Notes under the pieces: generated by a model
What the model was told of the DNA's origin: nothing
Database searches by the model: none
The model's input: the letters and a program-made list of their open reading frames with translations, nothing else
Program-made: the position numbers and the translations under genes
Part shown: piece by piece, positions 1 to 7,958 of the stretch
How the letters are laid out: the number at the start of each line of letters is the position of its first letter
How positions within the stretch are numbered: the first letter of the stretch is position 1
From: Desulfobacterium sp.
GTDB lineage: Bacteria > Desulfobacterota > Desulfobacteria > Desulfobacterales > Desulfobacteraceae
DNA length: 64,000 nt
Assembly (NCBI GenBank): GCA_030145245.1
Contig: JAQYWC010000001.1
Span: 1 to 64,000 of the forward strand
Direction of reading: 5' to 3'

Positions 1-19
1 AGGTCGTGAGGCTTAGCCA
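1..19 (+). rRNA. 23S rRNA, 3' end only
   Basis: The first bases match the conserved 3' tail of bacterial 23S rRNA (compare E. coli ACCGTGAGGCTTAACC); here the segment cgtgaggcttagcc lies at about 5-18. A 5S gene follows about 105 bases later, as expected in an rRNA operon. Most of the gene is outside the window and the exact end is approximate. Confidence 0.75.
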
Positions 20-123
20 CTAACTTAACCATAAAGAGGTTTGAACGCTTTAATGCGGATATACGGAATACATTTACTCGCAACAGATTAGGGGATGAAT
101 GTCCCCAGTATATTGCCAAGTTT

Positions 124-243
<120 letters not shown>

Positions 244-251
244 ATCTACAT

Positions 252-290
252 AAAAGCCCTGATCATCGATTTTCGATGGTCAGGGCTTTT
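252..290 (+). terminator. Rho-independent terminator of the rRNA operon (first)
   Basis: A hairpin with arms aaaagccctgatcatcg and cgatggtcagggctttt (one G-T pair), with the run of T continuing, sits 9 bases after 5S rRNA. Confidence 0.85.
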
Positions 291-316
291 TATATTTGAG
301 GTTCGTATAATTATCA

Positions 317-350
317 TAGCCCTGATCATGGAAACATGGCCAGGGCTTTT
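317..350 (+). terminator. Rho-independent terminator of the rRNA operon (second)
   Basis: A second hairpin, agccctgatcatg / catggccagggct with a gaaa loop and a T run. Its stem closely resembles that of the first terminator, so the pair looks like a duplicated terminator giving tandem termination. Confidence 0.75.
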
Positions 351-380
351 CTATTTGGGGATGCCTATGAAATTCTTGTG

Positions 381-405
381 GGGGACAGATTTAAAATCTG
401 TCCCC
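381..405. repeat. Palindromic 25-mer flanking the arginine kinase gene, copy 1
   Basis: A near-perfect palindrome, ggggacagattt/aaatctgtcccc. A related copy lies at 1502-1527, on the other side of the phosphagen kinase gene. The sequence type resembles REP-like intergenic palindromes; its origin is not established here. Confidence 0.75.
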
Positions 406-431
406 GGAATAGTATGTCCCCGGAATAGTAT
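399..431. repeat. Tandem 16-bp direct repeat
   Basis: tgtccccggaatagta occurs twice head to tail (399-414 and 415-430). The first copy overlaps the right arm of the palindrome at 381-405, as if the palindrome arm plus a few flanking bases had been duplicated. Confidence 0.8.
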
Positions 432-457
432 ATGATTTTATGGGCGTCCCCTTTTTT

Positions 458-1480
458 TTACCTTGTTATTTTAATGATGGCGGATAGGCCCCGGTGAAGG
501 GTTTCTATGCACTGTTTTTCCGTTATGCCGAGTCGCTGCCTGTTGCTGACGTCGACTATCCCATCCAGAACCTCCGTTTTTTCCCCATGGCTACCACGTA
601 TCTGAAGATTATATTCTTCGGCCGTTGCATGGAGGAGCGCTTGTTGAGAAAGAAAATTGGGCAAACGAATATGAACCCCGGCCCTCATTCCTGTTCCAAG
701 GTTGGAAGGGCAGGAGGTGAGGTAGCCCAGGTTGGGATCACGGGCAAAGGTCAACCGCTTTTCAAGAAAAGCAAGGGCCCGGGAGAGCCGATCGTAGGTT
801 CCCATAATATCGCCGCCACTGTCCATTGATATGATTCTCAGGTGGTCCTCTTCATTTATCCAGACCGCGAATTTCTCGTCCTTTGACACAAAGATTCCCC
901 TTGAATCGGGCCAGTCCCTGTTGATTCCGGCCGCTTCCATGAATCGGTCTCCCTTTTCAAAGAGCAGGTGCTTTTGGGCGAACCTTTTTCGTCTGGCGTC
1001 GGTCAACTCCCCAAGGGGGTGATAGCTTCCCTCAAGATCGCCTTTCAACTCCAGAAGTGCGTTGACGGTTTGTTCCTCCACTTTGATGCGGGCCGCTGAA
1101 TCGATCAGCGGTGGAAACGGAAGGTCTGCAAGGTTTCTTGCAACGCGGATTCTGAAGGATTGGATATGGCCACAGGAAAGGTCGGAACCGGAAAGAGCTA
1201 TCCTGGATAGGTCAGACCTGTGGATGCGGTCCGCCGGGCAACCGTGGTAAGCTTTGATGACCGGTTTGAAAATTTTGGAAAAAGTTTGGTATGATTCTGC
1301 ATCTCCTGCATAGATACCAATTGAGGAGTCAGGGTTTTGGATGCCTGATCTGATCGCCTGCTCCAGGGTAAATTTGTTTTTTGTGCGTTTTTCTTTGAGA
1401 TCATTAAAAATAGCGGGGGTAAGGTGCTCTTTCACAAGAGAGACCGCTGTTTTGGAAAAAAGGGTGTTGATGTCAGTCAC
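458..1480 (-). CDS. Phosphagen kinase, arginine kinase-like
   Basis: A 340-aa protein, close to the usual length of a monomeric arginine kinase, which reversibly transfers phosphate from ATP to arginine as a cytoplasmic energy buffer. The N-terminal domain carries the short guanidino-specificity loop DSSIGIY (51-57; DSGVGIY in animal arginine kinases) and FKPVIKAYHG. The catalytic domain shows FRIRVARN (109-116), RDWPDSRGIF, NEEDHLR (210-216), CPSNLGT with the reactive Cys257, MRAGVHIRLP, and GEKTE (299-303). Four of the five arginines that hold ADP phosphates in horseshoe crab arginine kinase are recognisable (110, 112, 216, 266); the fifth, in RGTRGEHTE, is His298 here. The start codon is GTG at 1480 with aagga 10 bases upstream. 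The gene stands alone between palindromic repeats. Such kinases are known in a few bacteria, including sulfate reducers. Family certain; arginine as substrate is inferred from the loop. Confidence 0.93.
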   Translation of the reverse strand: MTDINTLFSKTAVSLVKEHLTPAIFNDLKEKRTKNKFTLEQAIRSGIQNPDSSIGIYAGDAESYQTFSKIFKPVIKAYHGCPADRIHRSDLSRIALSGSDLSCGHIQSFRIRVARNLADLPFPPLIDSAARIKVEEQTVNALLELKGDLEGSYHPLGELTDARRKRFAQKHLLFEKGDRFMEAAGINRDWPDSRGIFVSKDEKFAVWINEEDHLRIISMDSGGDIMGTYDRLSRALAFLEKRLTFARDPNLGYLTSCPSNLGTGMRAGVHIRLPNFLSQQALLHATAEEYNLQIRGSHGEKTEVLDGIVDVSNRQRLGITEKQCIETLHRGLSAIIKITR

Positions 1481-1501
1481 TCTGTTATTGTCCTTAATTT
1501 A

Positions 1502-1527
1502 GGGGGCAGATTTAAAAATCTGTCCCC
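1502..1527. repeat. Palindromic 26-mer flanking the arginine kinase gene, copy 2
   Basis: gggggcagattt / aaatctgtcccc: the same palindrome as at 381-405 with one arm mismatch and one extra central base. It lies just upstream of the arginine kinase GTG start (1480), so the two copies bracket the gene. Confidence 0.75.
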
Positions 1528-1582
1528 GTTCCTGGGTGTGTAGGGAACGCCATCCTGGCGGCAGCAAAATCATTTGAGTACG

Positions 1583-1768
1583 CTATCTGAACGATGACTT
1601 CTGGCAAGAAATACCCCGTGCAAGCACTGTTCTGACCTCGTCAAGGCGTTTACATTTGTCATAGCACTCTGGAATGCGTTTTCGCTCTTTGCAGGTAAGG
1701 CAGGGACTTTTTTTAAGATATCCCAGTTCAAAGTCAAAAACATCTCTTTTTTTTGGATTTTCAATCAT
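1583..1768 (-). CDS. Small cysteine-rich protein of unknown function
   Basis: A 61-aa protein that I do not recognise as a named family. It starts at ATG 1768 with aggaa 5 bases upstream. A charged N-terminus is followed by CLTCKERKRIPECYDKC, that is CxxC and CxxxC pairs that could hold a metal ion, then a short helix (LDEVRTVLARG) and another Cys. The frame is preferred over the overlapping alternative (1570-1764) because of the ribosome binding site and ordered Cys pattern. It points the same way as the arginine kinase gene. Function unknown; a zinc-binding role is inference. Confidence 0.6.
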   Translation of the reverse strand: MIENPKKRDVFDFELGYLKKSPCLTCKERKRIPECYDKCKRLDEVRTVLARGISCQKSSFR

Positions 1769-1957
1769 TTTTCCTGTCCTGAAAACGTTGATGAGTTTAT
1801 AGAGAAAATATATCAGTTCATTGAAACGACGTCAATAATGGAATGCCATTCATGAATTTTGTTGTTTTTTCTTGTCGATAATAAAAATGTGTGATAGGTG
1901 TTCAGGAAAGATAGCACCTATCTCATGGTTCGCACACTATACTCAGGAGGTTTTAAA

Positions 1958-2572
1958 ATGTCTACAGAATCCAGATTCGCCGAACTCAAGGAGAGGGAGA
2001 GGGAGGCAAGAAAACAGATCATTATTGAATCTGCTCTGTCACTTTTTGCAAAAAAACCTTTTTATGACGTAGGGATGAGGGATGTCGCAGACGAGGCAGG
2101 TGTCTCTCCGGCAACGCTCTATCGCTATTTCCCAAGCCAGGAAGACCTTTTCATCGAAGCTTTTCTCCAGGATATCTCTGCGGTCAGTTCCAATTTCAAG
2201 TCCATGGTTAAGAGCGATAAACCGGCGACCATTGAGGCTTTTGCTCTGGCCTATGTGGATCACCTTTTCCAGAACGAATCCACTTTTCAGATGATGACTT
2301 ATCTCATGCTCAAGGATAATCTTGCAAATCCGGCCATGGGCAAGTTTGATTCGGTTACCAAGATCTTTTTTGACGGATTTTCTGAGCTCCTTGAGCGCCA
2401 TGGTGTTACAAAGGATATACGGATTTACTCCCACTCTTTCATCGCCTCAATGACCGGAATTATCATGACCTTCAGGAATCACCCTATCAAGAAAAAAGAG
2501 ACAATCCGGGAGCACATCCTTCGGCTAACCAGTATCACAGCAGAATTGTATCGCAAAGAGCTTCTTAATTAG
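1958..2572 (+). CDS. TetR/AcrR family transcriptional regulator
   Basis: A 204-aa protein whose N-terminal 60 residues form the TetR DNA-binding domain: QIIIESALSLFAKKPFYDVG, then VADEAGVSPATLYRYFPSQE (turn and recognition helix). The rest is the variable ligand-binding domain, so the inducer cannot be predicted. The start is placed at ATG 1958 because caggagg lies 8 bases upstream; an in-frame ATG at 1898 has no such site. No obvious target is adjacent; the moxR/bat operon begins 135 bases downstream on the same strand. Confidence 0.9.
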   Translation: MSTESRFAELKEREREARKQIIIESALSLFAKKPFYDVGMRDVADEAGVSPATLYRYFPSQEDLFIEAFLQDISAVSSNFKSMVKSDKPATIEAFALAYVDHLFQNESTFQMMTYLMLKDNLANPAMGKFDSVTKIFFDGFSELLERHGVTKDIRIYSHSFIASMTGIIMTFRNHPIKKKETIREHILRLTSITAELYRKELLN

Positions 2573-2707
2573 TCCGGTTGCAGCAGCAGCTGTCTTCTTT
2601 TTTATGTACTCCTTTTTTTTCGATTCTTGACACCTGCCCTAACCGTCAATATATTTATCTGAACCAAAAAATAGATAACGGCGAAAGCCTTTGACGATTG
2701 AGGTGTT

Positions 2708-3682
2708 ATGGAGCAGCTGAAAAGAGACATTGAAGAGCAGCATCTGCTGATTAGCAGGATACGAAAAGAGATAGCAAAAGAGCTTGTCGGGCAGCAGAAA
2801 CTTGTGGATGGACTCCTGGCAGGTGTTTTGTCAGGGGGGCATGTCCTCATCGAGGGTGTTCCCGGGCTTGCAAAGACCAGCGCGGTAAAAGCCCTTGCCT
2901 CAACCATACAGGCAAACTTCAAACGGATCCAGTTCACGCCGGATCTCCTGCCGGCAGACCTTATCGGAACCGAGATATACAGACCCAAGGCCGGAGATTT
3001 TGTGACGAGAAAAGGTCCGCTTTTCAACAACATCATCCTTGCCGACGAGATTAACAGGGCTCCCTCCAAGGTTCAGTCCGCCCTGCTGGAATCCATGCAG
3101 GAGAACCAGGTGACCATCGGTGATACCACCTACGAGCTTCCAAAGCCATTTCTTGTTCTTGCCACCCAGAACCCCATCGAGCAGGAGGGGACCTACCAGC
3201 TTCCCGAGGCCCAGGTGGATCGGTTCATGCTCAAGATCCTCATCGACTACCCGGACAGGACCCAGGAACTTGAAATCCTGAAAAAATCCGGGTTCACCAC
3301 CAGTGACCCCATTCAGCCTGTCATTGATCCAGGCCAGCTTGGGGAGATGTCACGGCTGGTTAAAGAGATCTATGTTGATGATAAACTGAAAGAGTATATT
3401 GTTGATATTGTCCTGGCAACCCGGCAGCCCGAAAAATACGGCATGGACATTGGCGAGTATGTTGACTTCGGTGCATCCCCAAGGGCTACGATCTCTCTGG
3501 CCCAGGTGGCAAGGGTGACCGCTTTTCTCCAGGGCAGGGCTTATGTGACTCCCCAGGATATTAAAATCGCTGCTCCCGATGTGCTGCGCCACCGGATTAT
3601 TCTCTCCTTCGAGGCTGAAGCCGAGGATGTTTCCACTGATGAGATCATCAAAGCCGTGTTTGATTCCGTTGAGGTCCCTTAG
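2708..3682 (+). CDS. MoxR-family AAA+ ATPase
   Basis: A 324-aa MoxR ATPase, thought to act as a chaperone that helps assemble or activate von Willebrand factor A (vWA) proteins. Walker A is GVPGLAKTS (50-58), Walker B ILADEIN (110-116), followed by NRAPSKVQSALLESMQE, sensor 1 in ATQNPIEQEGTYQLPEAQ and the C-terminal lid. The start is ATG 2708 with gaggt just upstream. It is the first gene of a colinear run (2708-10421) with a DUF58 protein and Bat proteins, the usual context of the MoxR proper subfamily. Bacteroides Bat proteins have been linked to oxygen tolerance; the substrate here is unknown. Confidence 0.95.
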   Translation: MEQLKRDIEEQHLLISRIRKEIAKELVGQQKLVDGLLAGVLSGGHVLIEGVPGLAKTSAVKALASTIQANFKRIQFTPDLLPADLIGTEIYRPKAGDFVTRKGPLFNNIILADEINRAPSKVQSALLESMQENQVTIGDTTYELPKPFLVLATQNPIEQEGTYQLPEAQVDRFMLKILIDYPDRTQELEILKKSGFTTSDPIQPVIDPGQLGEMSRLVKEIYVDDKLKEYIVDIVLATRQPEKYGMDIGEYVDFGASPRATISLAQVARVTAFLQGRAYVTPQDIKIAAPDVLRHRIILSFEAEAEDVSTDEIIKAVFDSVEVP

Positions 3683-3689
3683 AAAATAA

Positions 3690-4568
3690 ATGATTCCAAG
3701 GGAGATAATAAAAAAAATAAAGCGGATCCACATCAAGAGCAGCCGCTCGGTCAACTCAATCATGGCGGGTCAGTACCGCTCCGTATTCAAGGGTTCGGGC
3801 ATTGAGTTTGAAGAGGTGAGGGAGTACAGTCCCGGGGACGAGATAAAGGCCATTGACTGGAAAGTGTCGGCAAGGCTCGGCAGGCCGTTTATTAAGCTCT
3901 ACAGGGAGGAGCGCGAAAGCGTGGTCATGCTTCTCATCGATATGAGTGCCTCCCAGGGGTTTGGAACTTTTTCCGGCCTGAAGCTTGAAAAGGCGGCCGA
4001 GGTTGCATCGGTCCTCGCTTTTTCCGCCATCAGGAATAACGACAAGGTGGGGGTGATATTTTTCACCGATCGCGTTGAGAAATATATTCCTCCCCAGAAG
4101 GGGACGGGGCACATCTGGAGGCTGATCAAGGAAATTTTCACCTTTGTTCCCGAGGGAAAGGGAACCTGCCTTGCATCTTCCCTGGATTTCCTAGCCAAAG
4201 TCGCAAGAAAGAAAACCACAACCTTTATTCTTTCCGATTTCCTGGACTCCGGCTTCCAGAAGAGCCTCAGGACTGCTCTACAGCGCCATGAGCTGATATC
4301 TGTTCTCCTTTATGACGAGGGCGATTTTCACCTTCCTGAACAGGGGATTGTCAGTCTGTCCTGTTTTGAGACCGGAAAAGAACTGCTCCTGGATGCCTCG
4401 GATAAACGCACCCGAGCCTACTATAAGGGTCGGAAAAAGGCCCAGCACAACTCCATCCTTGAGATTCTCAAGAAGAATGGGGTTGATCTCGTTGAGATGG
4501 GAACGGGTGCGTCGGTCTCTGACTCCCTTCAGCGCTATTTCAGGAACAGAGAGCGGAGGAAACTATAG
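3690..4568 (+). CDS. DUF58 domain protein (vWA-like), MoxR partner
   Basis: A 292-aa DUF58 protein. The signature EYSPGDEIKAIDWKVSARLG spans about 45-64 and is followed by FIKLYREERE. A vWA-like fold begins at LLIDMSASQG, where D84-x-S-x-S looks like a metal-ion-dependent adhesion site. No membrane segment is seen, so the protein is probably cytoplasmic or peripheral. It starts 7 bases after moxR and its stop abuts the next start, indicating translational coupling. In this gene family DUF58 proteins are taken to be MoxR clients; the molecular role is unproven. Confidence 0.92.
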   Translation: MIPREIIKKIKRIHIKSSRSVNSIMAGQYRSVFKGSGIEFEEVREYSPGDEIKAIDWKVSARLGRPFIKLYREERESVVMLLIDMSASQGFGTFSGLKLEKAAEVASVLAFSAIRNNDKVGVIFFTDRVEKYIPPQKGTGHIWRLIKEIFTFVPEGKGTCLASSLDFLAKVARKKTTTFILSDFLDSGFQKSLRTALQRHELISVLLYDEGDFHLPEQGIVSLSCFETGKELLLDASDKRTRAYYKGRKKAQHNSILEILKKNGVDLVEMGTGASVSDSLQRYFRNRERRKL

Positions 4569-5117
4569 ATGCAGGATATCCATGACATCCGACCCCCGGT
4601 GCAGGTGGGGATGGATCCCCTTCTCCTCAGGATTGCGCTTATTCTGTTGATCCTGTTTGTCCTGGGATGTGTTGGTTTTCTTCTTTATCGCTATCTGAAG
4701 AGGCGAAAGGCCGGGAACACAGCAGATGTTCTGCTGCTTCCCTTGCCGCTTCCGCCTGATGAGGCGGCCCTGAAGGCCCTGGAAGCCCTTGGGGATCTCA
4801 TGGCAAGGGCGCCAAGGCTCTATTACTTCAGGCTTACCGGGATAGTGAAACGTTTCATTGGAAAACAATTTCACCTGGGGGCACCCGAGATGACCACCCA
4901 GGAGTTTGTTCTGTCCATCAGGTCCCTGGGGATAGACAAGGGGCTTCTGGCCGATGCCAGGGAGTTCCTGCTCTTTTCAGACACCATCAAGTATGCCGGA
5001 GAGGATCCGTCACCATCAATGATGCAGGGGCATGAAGCGTTTGTCAGAAAGTTTATTGTCACGGTTGCTTCAACAGACCAGGAAGATGGCCCGAAGAGGG
5101 AGGATCACGATGTTTAG
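4569..5117 (+). CDS. Membrane-anchored bat-operon protein (DUF4381-like)
   Basis: A 182-aa protein with one strong N-terminal membrane segment (about 19-45, IALILLILFVLGCVGFLLY) followed by basic residues, so the C-terminal domain should be cytoplasmic. Length, position between the DUF58 and BatA genes and the helix-rich tail fit the DUF4381 proteins common in this operon type; that is a context-based call. The start codon directly follows the upstream stop and the last 8 bases overlap the batA start, so it belongs to a tightly coupled operon. Function unknown. Confidence 0.75.
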   Translation: MQDIHDIRPPVQVGMDPLLLRIALILLILFVLGCVGFLLYRYLKRRKAGNTADVLLLPLPLPPDEAALKALEALGDLMARAPRLYYFRLTGIVKRFIGKQFHLGAPEMTTQEFVLSIRSLGIDKGLLADAREFLLFSDTIKYAGEDPSPSMMQGHEAFVRKFIVTVASTDQEDGPKREDHDV

Positions 5118-6108
5118 GTTCGCTTCTCCGGTTTTTCTTGCTCTGCTGGCCGTCGTTCCCCTGCTGCTCCTGTTTCGGGCAAGGAATTCGAAAAACGTGA
5201 GTGTCAGAACCTCCGATCTGTCGTGGTTGAAAGATTCGCCGGTTACGTTGTTTCTACTTGTTTCCCGGGTTCTTCCCCTAATCAAGTATTGCGGTCTCGT
5301 TTTTTTGATCATTGCCCTGGCAAGGCCCCAGTGGGGCACCAAAAAGATGAACGTCAAGACTGAAGGGATCAACATCATTCTTGCCCTGGACCTTTCCGAG
5401 AGCATGGCCGCCCTTGACTTTAAGCTCGATGGTAGCATTGTCACCCGCCTGGATGCGGTGAAAAGCGTGGTCAAGGAGTTCATTATGAAGCGGGATGGTG
5501 ACAGGATCGGCATGGTGGTTTTCGGCTCCCAGGCCTTTACCCAGCTTCCCCTGACCCGCGACTATGAAACCCTCTCCTTTGTGTTGGACAGGCTGAAGAT
5601 AGGGGCCGCAGGTCCCAGCACCGCCATTGGCGATGCCATTGGGATCTCCTTGAAGCGGCTTGAAGACATTGAGAGTAAATCCAATATCATCATTCTTTTG
5701 ACAGACGGAAAGAGCAACAGCGGAGAGATCTCTCCCACGGCTGCCGCCGACATCGCAAATCAGCGGAATGTAAAGGTCTATACCGTGGGGGTGGGGCAGA
5801 AGGGAAAGGCACCATTTTTGGTGAACGATCCCCTGTTCGGGGAGAGGTATGTCTACCAGCGGGTGGACATGGACCATGAAACCCTGAAGAATATTGCCGG
5901 TACGACCCAGGGAGAGTTCTTCGCCGCCGGCGACACCGAGTCCCTGGGAAAGATCTATGACATCATCGACTCCCTGGAGAAAACCGAGGTGGAGGTCAAG
6001 GCCTGGGCTGAGTATGATGACCTTTACGTCTGGTTTGTGGTGGCAGGCGCGGTCCTTCTCGGCGTAACCGTTCTTCTTTCAAATACACGACTGCTAAGGA
6101 TTCCGTAA
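5110..6108 (+). CDS. batA: BatA-like vWA membrane protein
   Basis: A 332-aa protein with hydrophobic segments at about 5-22 and 46-72, a vWA domain from about 86, and a C-terminal membrane segment at about 308-328. The metal site DLSES starts at D94, and LLTDGKSNSG carries the third metal ligand region. The start is ATG 5110 with gagggagga upstream; an in-frame start at 5032 would run deep into the preceding gene. Bat proteins are thought to form an inner-membrane vWA complex worked on by MoxR. The next gene encodes a second vWA protein of similar topology. Confidence 0.9.
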   Translation: MFRFASPVFLALLAVVPLLLLFRARNSKNVSVRTSDLSWLKDSPVTLFLLVSRVLPLIKYCGLVFLIIALARPQWGTKKMNVKTEGINIILALDLSESMAALDFKLDGSIVTRLDAVKSVVKEFIMKRDGDRIGMVVFGSQAFTQLPLTRDYETLSFVLDRLKIGAAGPSTAIGDAIGISLKRLEDIESKSNIIILLTDGKSNSGEISPTAAADIANQRNVKVYTVGVGQKGKAPFLVNDPLFGERYVYQRVDMDHETLKNIAGTTQGEFFAAGDTESLGKIYDIIDSLEKTEVEVKAWAEYDDLYVWFVVAGAVLLGVTVLLSNTRLLRIP

Positions 6109-6113
6109 GCACA

Positions 6114-7949
6114 ATGAAGTTATCCAATCCCCATATGCTCTATCTTGTCTGGGTGGTGCTCCTGCTGGCAGGGGTGATCGTCTATGGTAATAAAAAACGG
6201 GCCAGAATTCTGGGCAGGTTTGCAACGGCAAAGGTCTTTGAGACCATTGCACCCGGAGTGAAAACAAAAAAACGGTTGATTCGCGGGGTGTTGACGACCC
6301 TGTCTCTCGTCTGCCTGGTTATTGCCCTGGCAGGTCCCCTGGTGGGGTTCCGCTGGGAAACGGTTGAACAGAAAGGGGTGGACATCATGATCTGCCTTGA
6401 CCTTTCCAGGAGCATGCTGGCCCAGGATATCAAACCGTCCCGTCTGGAACAGGCAAAGCGTGAGATCTTCGACCTTTTGGGAATGATGAAGTCCGACAGG
6501 GCAGGGCTTGTGGCGTTTGCCGGTAAAGCCATTCTTCAATGTCCCCTTACCATGGACCACGGTGCCTTTAACATTTTTTTGAACGCCCTTGAGCCCGACT
6601 ATCTTCCCGTGGGCGGCACCGACATCGGCGGTGCCATTGACACGGCCCTTTCCGGGTTTGAAAAGGAACTGGAGTCTGAAAAGGCGATCATTCTCATCAC
6701 CGACGGTGAAAATACCTCGGGAGTCCCCCTGGAGGTCGCGAAAAAGGCGGCCAAAGACAATGTCAGGATCTTCTGCATTGGCGTGGGTAGCGAGGATGGA
6801 GCCCCTGTTCCGGACGTCAGCGGCGGTTTTAAGAAGGACGGCCAGGGCCGGATCGTTATTTCAAAGGTTGATGATGCCGGGTTGGAAAAAATTGCAACAA
6901 CGGCCCGGGGGGTGTATGTGCGTTCTGTTGCCGGGGACATGGATCTTGACCGGATTTACGATCAGGAAATCCGGGGCAAGATGGAAAAAAAGACCTTGAA
7001 GAGCGGCAAGCGAAAGGTGTGGGAGAACCGGTTTCAATGGTTCCTCTTTCCGGCCGTTGTGCTGTTTTTGATCGAAACACTGCTCGCAGACAACAGACGG
7101 GGCATCTTTTTTTCCCTTGTTTTTGCATCTGCGGTTCTTGCTTCAACTCCGGAACCCGGTTTTGCCGGTGCTTCCAAAAGCGTTGAAAAGGGGATCGAAG
7201 CTTACCAGGCCGGGGAGTATGAGCAGGCGGAAAAGCATTTCATCGACGCCCAGCTGGACCGGCCCGAGATGGCAGAACTCTATTACAACATCGGAAGCGC
7301 CGCATATAAGAAGGGCGATTATGAAGCTGCCGTTAAAAATTTCACCCGGGCCGGGGAAACCGATGATTCAAATTTTAAAACCCGGGCCATGTACAACCTT
7401 GGAAATGCGTTGTACCGTTCAGGAAAGATTGAAGAGGCTGTAAGGGAATATGAAGAGCTGCTCTCCCTTGCCCCGGAGGACACCGATGCAAAAGAAAATC
7501 TTGAGTTTGTAAAGAAAAAACTTGAGGAGCAGAAAAAACAGCAGAAAGAGAATCAAAACAAAGATCAGCAGAAGGATCAGCAGAAGGATCAGCAGCAGGA
7601 AGATAAGCAGAATAAAGATCAGCAGCAGGAAAATAAGCCTGGGGATGACAAGGATCAAAACAGGGGCAAGAATAAAGACAAGCAAGATAACCCGCCGTCT
7701 GATGCAAGTCCCAAAGATTCCAAACCTTCCGAATCCAAGGATAGTCCGGGTGATTCCCAGGACAAGCCGGAAAAACAGGGCGACAGCAAAGAGCAGGCCT
7801 CCCGGCAACCAAACCCGGAAAACGGGCAATCCGGAACCATGGATCAGCAGGCCCAGGCCCGGGAACGAATGCTCAACCGCCTTACGGACAAGCCCGGAAG
7901 AGCCATGATGCCGGCTTACGACAAGGGACATGTTTCCAAGGACTGGTAA
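6114..7949 (+). CDS. batB: BatB-BatC fusion: vWA membrane protein with TPR domain
   Basis: A 611-aa protein. Residues about 1-320 are BatB-like: two N-terminal membrane segments, a vWA domain with DLSRS (metal site D96) and LITDGENTSG, and a membrane segment near 305-322. A second hydrophobic stretch (FFSLVFASAVLAS) with a small-residue tail resembles a signal sequence and is followed by tetratricopeptide repeats (about 350-470), matching BatC. The last 140 residues are a low-complexity tail rich in Gln, Lys and Asp. The arrangement places the TPR part in the periplasm. BatB and BatC are usually separate genes. It starts 5 bases after batA. Confidence 0.9.
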   Translation: MKLSNPHMLYLVWVVLLLAGVIVYGNKKRARILGRFATAKVFETIAPGVKTKKRLIRGVLTTLSLVCLVIALAGPLVGFRWETVEQKGVDIMICLDLSRSMLAQDIKPSRLEQAKREIFDLLGMMKSDRAGLVAFAGKAILQCPLTMDHGAFNIFLNALEPDYLPVGGTDIGGAIDTALSGFEKELESEKAIILITDGENTSGVPLEVAKKAAKDNVRIFCIGVGSEDGAPVPDVSGGFKKDGQGRIVISKVDDAGLEKIATTARGVYVRSVAGDMDLDRIYDQEIRGKMEKKTLKSGKRKVWENRFQWFLFPAVVLFLIETLLADNRRGIFFSLVFASAVLASTPEPGFAGASKSVEKGIEAYQAGEYEQAEKHFIDAQLDRPEMAELYYNIGSAAYKKGDYEAAVKNFTRAGETDDSNFKTRAMYNLGNALYRSGKIEEAVREYEELLSLAPEDTDAKENLEFVKKKLEEQKKQQKENQNKDQQKDQQKDQQQEDKQNKDQQQENKPGDDKDQNRGKNKDKQDNPPSDASPKDSKPSESKDSPGDSQDKPEKQGDSKEQASRQPNPENGQSGTMDQQAQARERMLNRLTDKPGRAMMPAYDKGHVSKDW

Positions 7950-7958
7950 AGGATAAAG

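Noticed and set aside
381-405. Insertion-sequence terminal inverted repeats
   Set aside because: The enclosed gene is a kinase and no transposase is present; a REP-like palindrome is a better description.
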